Notes under the pieces: generated by a model
What the model saw: only the letters and a program-made list of their open reading frames with translations
Told to the model about the DNA's origin: nothing
Databases searched by the model: none
Shown here: piece after piece, positions 1 through 5,544 of the stretch
Position numbering within the stretch: position 1 is the first letter of the stretch
How the letters are laid out: each line of letters begins with the position of its first letter
Source of the DNA: Mollicutes bacterium
Lineage (GTDB): Bacteria; Bacillota_I; Bacilli_A; RF39; UBA660
NCBI GenBank assembly: GCA_003560455.1
Contig: PWIL01000150.1
Location: 1-5,544 of the forward strand
Direction of reading: 5' to 3'
Length of the DNA: 5,544 nucleotides
Translations under genes and position numbers: made by a program

Positions 1-364
1 ATACCCTTACTTCAATCAAAGTATCAGATGTCGCTACCCCGCTAATAACATTTGTATCAATATTTACTTCATCTATTTCAATTTTTTCAACATTAACTAT
101 AACATATTGATCAGAATCACTTAAATTGGTAACCGTTACCGTATCACCTACTGCTAAACCTTCTTCATAATTTAAATCGGAAGGCAAATGATAACTATTA
201 TTATTACTTGAAATTGTTTTAGTCCACACATCTTTTCCATCACCGTCAATTTTAACTTCTAAATTAGTATCCTCCGGCCAATGATTAATATTAATATTTC
301 CACCATGACCACGTGAAACAACAACGTTTGGTTCTGGTTGATAATGTCCATCACCATGTTCTGG
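1..364 (-). repeat. B module, copy 4 (cut by the window edge)
   Basis: 121 residues in view. EHGDGHYQPEPNVVVSRGHGG leads into NINHWPEDTNLEVKIDGDG and GLAVGDTVTVTNLSDSD, then the start of the second half, DTNVISGVATSDTLIEVRV. NHWPEDT matches NHFPENT of copy 3. The DGNW and DNGN parts of the second half should lie just beyond the left edge. Confidence 0.55.
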
Positions 365-3300
365 CCTTATTTTAACAACAACCCTTAAATCGCCTTCACC
401 TGTATGAGCATCTTCTTTAATAAAGATTTCTGCTAATTTATCTTGCGAATGACCATTTTGCCAATCTTCTTCACTTATATTCAAAGTTCCTGAAATTGTT
501 ACAAAATAATGATTAACATGTTCCTCATTGTTTGCTACATCCAAGATATCTAAATTCACCTCAGTAATGTTTTCATCTTCGAAAACACCACCAAGTTCAA
601 AATGATCAGCAGTTAAATCCGCATTAAATTCCCCTTCATCTAATCTCAAATCAAACTCGATATGAATATCAACATCATGATGACCATCATAAATTTCTAC
701 ATTTAAGTAATGTGGTTCAGCAAAGGCTTGAGCCTCAATATGCCAATGCTTATAAACAGCCGACCAATTATTGTCAAAGACATAAATTTTACCTTCATCA
801 GCATAATTTAATTCATGAATTCCATCAAATGATATATCCCAATTACCATCAGGATCTGCTTGTCCAAAAACTTCTTTGTTAATATAATCAACTACAATTT
901 TTATATTACTATTAGCAGCAGCGGTTCCACTTATTTTATTTTCTTCTTGATGAATTTCAACACTAAAATCTTTATATACTAGTGTTACTACAATGTCTCC
1001 ATCATCTGTTTGCACAACAATTTCATCATCTACTAGTAATTCAAATCCTTCAACATGATATGAATAAAATCCATCCCCATGTGTTGATTCTGTTAAATCT
1101 TTGTATAATATAGTATCACCACGTTTTATTAATAACTCAATTGGTGTATTTTCAGGAAAATGATTAACATGAATATAAGTTTCTTCATTATAATAAGTTA
1201 AATGTATATTTGGATCAGGATCTTCATGAAGTTTAGTAAATCCTACTTGCATTGCATGATCATAATCACCATTATAAGCACTTGGTTTAACAATTATATG
1301 ACCAAACATCGCCCAGTTACCAGTTTCTGCTTTATTGTCATCCCAATCTTCTTCACTAACATTTAAAATTCCGCTTACTGTTAATTCTACTGCTTTATCA
1401 GAAAGACGATTTACATTATCAATAGTTATATCTGTTGCAAATTCACCATCTATAAACAAACCTTCTAAAGCAAAATCACTTTCTTCTAGATTTTCATTGA
1501 AAACATCTGGACTACCGTCAAACAGTTCAATTGTAAAATCATGATTAAACGGAACATCTTCAAATGTATAAATCGGATGTTCAATATGTTGTGGATTAAT
1601 GTGACCGATTGGATAAATTGGTGATTCAATAATCATTGTTCTATTACCATTGTCATCAACTTGATAAACTCTTACTTCATAGTGTTCAATATTTTTACCA
1701 CTACCAGCAAAATCATAGTTCCAATTACCATCTGAATCACTCATTGTATGTGAATCATAAATAAGGTTAGGGCCTTGCATAGGCACTTCTTCAGTTAATT
1801 GAATATAAACTTTTTTATTAGCTTCTGCTGTTCCTTCAATAAAATTAGCGGCACGATCTGTTGTTAAGGTTATATCAAAGATAATATGTTCAGTTTCATT
1901 ATAACCATCACTAACATGAATAGTGTCACCTGCTATTAATGTATAATCATCTTCAAATCCAAACCAAAACCAACCACCATCTGTTTCTTTTGTAAAAGTT
2001 TCTGCTCCATCATTAATAGTGATAGTTACTTCATTATCATTAGTAAAGCCATCACCGGAAATAGCATTATGACTTAATAATGCTTCAAGCGATGGTTCAA
2101 TTGGAATTTCCCAATTAATATATGTTGATCCATGATTCATTGTGCGCGTATAAACACTACCCCAGTCACCTGGTTGTAATTGATACTCTTCATCATCAAA
2201 CTCAATTAAATCTATTACAAAATTACCCTCTGAATCAGCTTGTGCTTCACCATAAGGCCACTCATGATGCCATTCACCATTTGTTTTAACAAATACTTCA
2301 ACCCATCTATTTGGTGTTGTTGTACCTGTAATCTTATTATTTTCAACATCAATTACTATATCAATTAGTTCAACGGTTACTGAATGAGTTACAGAAGGAT
2401 CATCTATTTCATGAACCGTAATTACATCATCTACTTGTAAAGCAACTTCATGCTCAGCAAACATCCAGTCCCTTACCATAAAATGACCGCCATAATTAGT
2501 TTCAATTTGATAAGTCATAATGTTTATACCACCACGCTCAACATGGATTTCCACTTCACTATGAGCAGTCCAATGATGACCATGTACCCTACCACCCTCA
2601 TCAATTGTTACTACTAATTCACTTTCAATTGGTTCTTTATGAACAATAACATAATGCTCTAAATCATTACTACCAGTATGCCCACTTGCTTTAACAATAA
2701 TGTCACCTAGCATAATATGCATACCAGTATCATCATAATGTTGATCCCAATCAGCTGAAGATATATTTAAAACTCCAGTTACTAAAACTTCAACTACTTG
2801 TGGACTTGCTGGATTAAAAGTTACTGATTCAACATTTAATTCCTCTAATACTCCGGTTAATTCAAAATCTGATTCATTAACACCTTCTAAGAAGAAAAAT
2901 TCACCGATTCCAATTTCAAATGTTTCGTTAAACACAACATCTGTTTCAGTATGATGAGGAACATGGATGTTATATGGTGTAACCCATATTGAAAGGACAT
3001 GATCGCGATATATTCGCGTTTGATTACCATTTTCATCTTCAATGAAAACGCTAAATTCATAATCAGCAAAATTATAATCTGTCGTATTATAATCAAATGC
3101 CCAATTACCATCGCCCTCAGCCAAAATATTTCGTTCATCAATAACCGTTCTAACAGGTCCTGACCAACCAACTAAACTAATTGTTACCTCTTGTTCAGGA
3201 TCAGCTTTTCCGCCAACATTATTATTAGCCCGATCCAGCACGGTTAATACTAAATTCTCAACTACATATTCTTTTTGAGCTGTTCCATGACCTACTATAA

Positions 3301-4756
3301 TAGTGTATCCTGGTTCTATAAATTCTTCAACAATCACATTACCATGTTCATTTGCTTCCACTGGCTTATTATATACTTCTACATCGCTATCATCTTTAAT
3401 AACAACATTTAAAATAAAATGTGGTAAAGTTCCAACCGCTACTACATCATCTTGTACTTGTGCGCCAATATTGCCAATAAATAACGCATCTATTATTTCA
3501 AGGTCAGCTGCATCTAATTCAATCACAATTGGATCTAAATCCCAACTATTTTCACCGATTCCGCCTTTAAGATCTAATTCTATATGCGTTGGCGGTTGTG
3601 TCCAACTTTGAATGTCTAAATCAAAAGCTGTTATTAATTCTTCAATATCATCATAAACTACTTGACCATCAACTATACCTAATGAATCTAGTGAAGCAGT
3701 ACCTTCATGCTCAACTGTTTCACCTGATTTAGCTTGAATACTAACCATTGAAGTTTCTAAATTTAGGAAAATCGGTTCATCTAAAACATCTCCATAATCA
3801 ATTTCAATTTGACCTTCTAAATCACTAAAGAAACGATAATGGAATACTGCACTTCCTGAACTTAATTCAACTGTTGCTGTTCTTAAAACAACTAAAGTTC
3901 CCGCTTGCTTAGCGTCATTAAACTCATTTGTTGCGGTAATTAAATTATTTTTTGCTGTATCAATTGCATCTTGAGTCACTTCTTGTTCATCATAAACTCC
4001 TTGTGCAATCGCAATAGCAGCTTCATAATCAGATAAATCTGCTGCCGTTACCCACTCTTTATCAGTTGGCACATCAGAACCATCAACACTAATAACAACC
4101 GAATCTTTGTTAAGATTAGCACTATCAATTGCTGCTAACAACTCACTACGATCAAGGGCGATTACATTTACAATACCACTCATTATTTTGTAATAATCGG
4201 CATTATCTGGTGTAAATGTCCAATTAAAAGTTTCCGAAGCATTAACAATAATAGTATCATCATCCCAAGCTAAAGTTCCTGGAACTTCTACTTCTTCAGA
4301 ATCTTTAAAAGTACCACTCAAAACAGATTCAGCTAATGCATCACCGACTTCAATTACCGAGGCCGAAACCGCTTCATCTATCATAATATCATATTTACGA
4401 AGACCAAATTGTTTTTCTTTATTAAACTCATTTATTTTATTATCTAAATCGGTTTCTGCTTGATTAACCATTGCTTGTGAAGCATCTGGATTATCAAATA
4501 TTAACTGTGCAGCTGCAATTGCTGCATTTAATTCAGCCATTTCAGCTGAAGTTACCCACTCTTCATCAACATAAACACCTTCACCATCATCTGTCGTAAT
4601 AATGTTTAACTTTGCATCATTTGCTTCAGTAATTTTAGTTTCTAATTCTTCTTTTTCAACAACATGAACTGTTACATTCCAATTTGTATCACTACCATTT
4701 TCGGCAATTACCATATAGCTAACATAATAAGTGAAATTATTTGCGGTAACACCACT
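1..4756 (-). CDS. Large multi-domain surface protein, continuation of the same frame after the TAA (3' partial)
   Basis: This frame has no stop from 4756 down to position 2 (1,585 codons) and runs off the left edge. It is in the same phase as the upstream fragment and begins by completing the interrupted domain (SGVTANNFT, then AENGSDTNWNVTVHV), so the two are best read as one gene split by a nonsense codon. If translation had to restart, the first ATG is at 4714-4712, but no Shine-Dalgarno-like sequence precedes it and it would start mid-domain. The order is: rest of the DUF5018-like domain, FIVAR-like repeat, Ig-like repeat, second FIVAR-like repeat, an unassigned segment, then alternating modules B0-A1-B1-B2-A2-B3-A3-B4. 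It contains no Cys, is rich in Asp and Glu, and is strongly His-enriched in the A/B array. A secreted or surface adhesin/S-layer-like role is inferred from domain types; no transmembrane stretch or sorting motif is visible within the window. Confidence 0.85.
365..673 (-). repeat. A module, copy 3
   Basis: About 103 residues: VDIHIEFDLRLDEGEFN, TADHFELGGVFEDENITEV, TISGTLNISEEDWQ (458-499), then EIFIKEDAHTGEGD. It keeps the LN[IV]S.EDW core and the later AHTG..D block, confirming the A module as a true repeat with three copies at irregular spacing (starts 1,386 and 882 bases apart). Confidence 0.6.
674..1237 (-). repeat. B module, copy 3
   Basis: About 188 residues. The first half reads NIHLTYYNEETYIHVNHF, IKRGDTILYKDLTESTHG, ELLVDDEIVVQTDDGD. 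The second half reads HQEENKISGTAAANSNIKI, QADPDGNWDISFDG, VFDNNWSAVYKHWHIEA. It follows the same plan as B1 and B2, and ends in the His/Trp-rich KHWH and DGHHDVDIH region leading into A3. Confidence 0.6.
1238..1555 (-). repeat. A module, copy 2
   Basis: About 106 residues: VPFNHDFTIELFDG, LEESDFALEGLFIDG, TVSGILNVSEEDWD (1340-1381), then HIIVKPSAYNGDYD. It aligns with copy 3 closely enough to share a 15-base identical DNA block (1343-1357 and 461-475) at the SEEDW-coding site. Elsewhere the DNA has diverged. Confidence 0.6.
1556..2101 (-). repeat. B module, copy 2
   Basis: About 182 residues. The first half reads IEPSLEALLSHNAISGDGF, DNEVTITINDG, DGGWFWFGFEDDYTLIAGD. The second half reads DRAANFIEGTAEANKKVYI, DSDGNWNYDFAG, VDDNGNRTMIIESPIYP. 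NFIEGTA, DSDGNW and DDNGNRT match the Big_6-like Ig pattern best of all copies. It follows B1 directly, so B1-B2 is a tandem pair. Confidence 0.6.
2102..2641 (-). repeat. B module, copy 1 (His-rich)
   Basis: About 180 residues. The first half holds the densest His cluster in the window, HGHHWTAHSEVEIHVER (2534-2584 region), then QVDDVITVHE. The second half starts DVENNKITGTTTPNRWVEV, contains EWHHEWPY, then QADSEGNFVIDL, ending TMNHGSTYINWEIP. It joins directly to another B copy with no A module between. Confidence 0.55.
2642..2941 (-). repeat. A module, copy 1
   Basis: About 100 residues: VVFNETFEIGIGEFFFLEG, ESDFELTGVLEELNVESV, VTGVLNISSADWD (2744-2782), then DIIVKASGHTGSND. The core shared with copies 2 and 3 is [VL]..G.LN[IV]S..DW, followed about 20-25 residues later by I[IF][VI]K..[AG][HY][TN]G..D. 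The pattern suggests a beta-sandwich; I could not assign it to a named family. Confidence 0.55.
2942..3421 (-). repeat. B module, copy 0 (two Ig-like halves)
   Basis: About 160 residues. The first half runs HFILNVVIKDDSDVEVY to VVENLVLTV. The second begins DRANNNVGGKADPEQEVTI, then AEGDGNWAFDY and IEDENGNQTRIYRD, ending WVTPYNIHVPHHTETD. The second half follows the bacterial Ig (Big_6-like) pattern 'N.i.G.a.p...V.v ... DgdGNw.f ... DenGN.t'. It is the shortest and most divergent complete B copy. Confidence 0.5.
3422..3898 (-). other. Unassigned segment between the FIVAR region and the A/B array
   Basis: About 159 residues that I do not recognise. It starts TLVVLRTATVELSSGSAVF and includes YRFFSDLEGQIEIDYGD, LETSMVSIQAKSGETVEH, a stretch rich in Leu, Ile and Asp (DDIEELITAFDLDIQ), THIELDLKGGIGE, and IVIELDAADLEIIDALF. 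It is strongly acidic, predicted beta-rich with two short helices, and has no Cys and few His. It could be one or two beta domains acting as a junction or binding head; no repeat partner was found elsewhere in the window. Confidence 0.4.
3899..4156 (-). repeat. FIVAR-like helical repeat 2
   Basis: About 86 residues: LDRSELLAAIDSANLNKDS, TDKEWVTAADL (EWVT at 4046-4057), AAIAIAQGVYDEQEVTQ, then TAKNNLITATNEFNDAKQAG. It aligns end to end with the repeat at 4403-4657. The WVT turn, the AAIA.AQ helix and the final NEFN.....G are shared, but many other residues differ, indicating an old duplication. Confidence 0.7.
4157..4402 (-). other. Ig-like repeat between the two FIVAR-like repeats
   Basis: About 82 residues. 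Landmarks are SASVIEVGDALAESVLSG, VEVPGTLAWDDDTIIV and FNWTFTPDNADYYKIMSG, ending VNVIA. This resembles the widespread bacterial repeat of the form 'asaI.yGqtLs.S.LsG...vpGtfaW....FtP.d...Y', usually structural and arranged in tandem with other surface modules. Confidence 0.65.
4403..4657 (-). repeat. FIVAR-like helical repeat 1
   Basis: About 85 residues, predicted mostly helical: EKEELETKITEAND at the start, DEEWVTSAEM (EWVT at 4550-4561), AAIAAAQLIFDNPDASQ, then AETDLDNKINEFNKEKQFG. The order 'L...I..A ... v...WVt..e...l..AI..A..v..n..asq..vn.A...L...i..F' matches FIVAR-type modules found in Gram-positive surface proteins. It is clearly paired with the repeat at 3899-4156, sharing EWVT.A and AAIA.AQ. 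The role is probably stalk or ligand contact; the specific ligand is unknown. Confidence 0.7.
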
Positions 4757-4933
4757 TTATTGATCAACCTCACCTACTCTAATTGATTGAATATAATCAG
4801 AAGTAGTAAAATTAGCAACTAAATTTGTAACATCTGTTCCAGATGGCATTTCTAAATTTAATTCATTTTCATCAATTATAGTATCGCCTATTTGACCAGC
4901 AATACCATAAGATAAAATCTTACTTTCATCACT
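4661..4933 (-). other. DUF5018-like beta domain, split by the TAA
   Basis: The domain starts at SDESKILSYGIAGQIGDTIID, continues through LEMPSGTDVTNLVANFTTS and IRVGEVDQ, meets the stop, and ends SGVTANNFTYYVSYMV then AENGSDTNWNVTVHV. Known members read approximately 'I.V.mP.GTDvTnLvatFttS ... vg..~QvSG.TaNdFTnpv.YtVtaedGst..wtVtV', so the halves on either side of the stop are both well preserved. This continuity is the strongest evidence that the stop is not a natural gene end. Confidence 0.7.
4757..4759 (-). other. In-frame TAA inside a conserved domain (nonsense codon)
   Basis: The minus-strand codons read GTT GAT CAA TAA AGT GGT GTT, that is VDQ-stop-SGV. In DUF5018-like domains this position sits in a conserved run of the form VG..xQxSGxTANxFT, so one residue is replaced by the stop. 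CAA, GAA or AAA would each give TAA by one substitution. An indel is excluded because the phase is identical on both sides. It is the only stop among 1,847 codons. Confidence 0.9.
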
Positions 4934-5544
4934 TAAAGGTTGTGTTTGAATACCACCTGATTCTACAGGGTCTGATGGTTTATGAGTTGCTGTTTCCCTA
5001 ATTCTTGAAACAAAAGTATATTCAAAACCTGCTTCTAAACCGGCAAAAATATTTGAATCTTGCCAATTATGAGGTTCTTCAAGTTCTCCATTAAAACTAG
5101 CAATCGCATATTCATGATTTGGAATTACTGTCAAAGTAATTGTATCTTTAGTTGGTGCTGTATCAGGGTGAACAGTTGGCATTATTGCCGTTTCAGTTTG
5201 TTCTGCTTTTTCAACTGGATCAGTTACTACATAACCTTCACCATACGCATCAGGAGTTGTAACGACTACAATTAAATATTGATCAATATCAGCTGCTACT
5301 GGCGTATAAGTTGTCCCCGTACCTAATTGATACTCATTGCCCTCATAAGTTTCATTACTTGAACGATACCAAGTATAAGTTAAATTAGTATCAACTTCTA
5401 AACTACCCTCATGAGCAGTTAAATCTGAATCATAAGTTGCTGGCAAACCAGAAATTCCTGGTGTTCCTTCTTGACTTGGTAAAGTTGATGGGAATACTGC
5501 AGTAATAACTCCGCTATCACTAGCATTTGTTGCAGTTGCACTAG
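4757..5544 (-). CDS. Large surface protein, N-terminal-side fragment ending at an in-frame TAA (5' partial)
   Basis: The frame is open from the right edge of the window to the TAA at 4757-4759, giving 261 residues before the stop; the true start lies beyond 5544. A TTG at 5446 could be scored as a start, but the frame is open upstream of it with coherent Ser/Thr/Ala-rich protein, so it is an internal Leu. Domains in order: a short S/T/A-rich linker, an Ig-like domain with TYTWYRSS and GTTYTPVAADIDQYL, an FnIII-like domain with NWQDSNIFAGL and YTFVSRIRETATH, then the first two-thirds of a DUF5018-like domain (PSGTDVTNLVANFTTS, then RVGEVDQ). These families are typical of extracellular proteins of low-GC Gram-positive bacteria; binding targets cannot be inferred. 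The reading ends in the middle of the third domain and the remainder follows in the same frame, so this is probably not a natural C terminus. Surface location is inferred from domain types and lack of Cys; no signal peptide is in view. Confidence 0.85.
   Translation of the reverse strand, partial: SATATNASDSGVITAVFPSTLPSQEGTPGISGLPATYDSDLTAHEGSLEVDTNLTYTWYRSSNETYEGNEYQLGTGTTYTPVAADIDQYLIVVVTTPDAYGEGYVVTDPVEKAEQTETAIMPTVHPDTAPTKDTITLTVIPNHEYAIASFNGELEEPHNWQDSNIFAGLEAGFEYTFVSRIRETATHKPSDPVESGGIQTQPLSDESKILSYGIAGQIGDTIIDENELNLEMPSGTDVTNLVANFTTSDYIQSIRVGEVDQ
4934..5200 (-). other. Fibronectin-III-like domain (WQDS / RIRET type)
   Basis: About 89 residues following the PVEKAE linker. The landmarks are TKDTITLTVIPNHEYAI, HNWQDSNIFAGLEAGFEY and TFVSRIRETATHKPSDPV, ending GGIQTQPL. 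The order 'itLt....eYai ... Wqds..F.gL..g..Ytf..Ri.eT.th..S' is a recurring FnIII-like repeat in Paenibacillus/Clostridium-type surface proteins. It is expected to be structural; no catalytic residues are seen. Confidence 0.65.
5201..5460 (-). other. Ig-like surface repeat domain (TWYRS type)
   Basis: About 85 residues beginning near PGISGLPA. It has the core TYTWYRSS, the mid motif QLGTGTTYTPVAADIDQYL, and ends VTTPDAYGEGYVVTDPVEKA. This is the common bacterial pattern in which a Trp in strand C is followed by a 'tGttYtP.a.Dig.yl.v.vt' hairpin and a PVEKA linker. It usually occurs as one of several stalk domains in large surface proteins. The preceding 5461-5544 encodes a Ser/Thr/Ala-rich stretch that may be the end of another domain. 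Confidence 0.7.

Noticed and set aside
1335..1544. A 69-codon plus-strand open frame
   Set aside because: It lies opposite the well-formed A2/B2 coding frame, has Ser/Leu-rich composition typical of antisense reading, and has no ribosome-binding site or known motif.
2887..3171. A 94-codon minus-strand open frame in another phase
   Set aside because: It overlaps the B0/A1 coding frame out of phase and its hydrophobic look comes from AT-rich codons read in the wrong frame.
1..3421. CRISPR array or DNA-level tandem repeat
   Set aside because: The periodicity is only at protein level, with long, unequal and diverged units; no short identical direct repeats with regular spacers are seen.
3303..3611. 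A 102-codon plus-strand open frame
   Set aside because: It is the complement of the main minus-strand frame through B0 and the unassigned segment, and its low-complexity Ser/Thr/Ile composition is that of a shadow frame.
4712..4714. ATG as the start of a separate downstream gene after the TAA
   Set aside because: It would begin in the middle of a DUF5018-like domain, and the 15 bases before it contain no Shine-Dalgarno-like sequence.
4743..4759. Intrinsic terminator after the TAA
   Set aside because: The 5-bp stem is weak and is followed by AAATAATTTC rather than a run of T.
4768..4775. GGTGAGGT on the minus strand as a ribosome-binding site near the stop
   Set aside because: It encodes the conserved GEV of the domain, and no in-frame start codon lies at a suitable distance downstream.
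5060..5275. A 71-codon plus-strand open frame
   Set aside because: It is antisense to the FnIII-like and Ig-like domains; the Phe/Cys/Ile-rich translation resembles no protein.
5444..5446. TTG as the translation start of the upstream fragment
   Set aside because: The frame stays open and protein-like to the right edge of the window, and the Ig-like domain already begins before this codon.

Overview
The window is one long stretch of protein-coding sequence on the minus strand, with both ends of the gene outside it. It is AT-rich, roughly one-third G+C by eye. Reading codons on the minus strand from 5542 down to 2, a single frame of 1,847 codons contains exactly one stop, a TAA at 4757-4759. 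The same frame resumes immediately after it with recognisable protein. There is no intergenic space and no sign of a promoter, RNA gene, mobile element or CRISPR array. The gene's start, any signal peptide and any C-terminal anchor lie outside the window.

The product is a giant, cysteine-free, acidic, multi-domain protein of the kind low-GC Gram-positive bacteria and their wall-less relatives put on the cell surface (adhesin or S-layer-like). About 30 tryptophans are all TGG and TGA never occurs in frame, so the Mycoplasma/Spiroplasma code (UGA = Trp) is unlikely. An uncultured Bacillota or an Acholeplasma/Haloplasma/Izemoplasma-type organism fits, but the taxon is a guess from composition and domain types.

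Layout from N to C terminus (high to low coordinates): an Ig-like 'TWYRS' domain (5460-5201); a fibronectin-III-like 'WQDS/RIRET' domain (5200-4934); a DUF5018-like beta domain (4933-4661) interrupted by the TAA; a FIVAR-like helical repeat (4657-4403); an Ig-like repeat (4402-4157); a second FIVAR-like repeat (4156-3899); an unassigned segment (3898-3422); then an array of two alternating beta-rich modules. I call these A (about 100 residues, with an LN[IV]S..DW motif) and B (about 160-190 residues, two Ig-like halves), in the order B0-A1-B1-B2-A2-B3-A3-B4. The array continues past the left edge and is markedly enriched in histidine.

The main points of interest are the lone in-frame stop inside a conserved domain (recent nonsense mutation, sequencing error, or much less likely readthrough) and the His-rich A/B array, whose A module I could not match to a named family. 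I see no evidence of a multi-gene system in this window.
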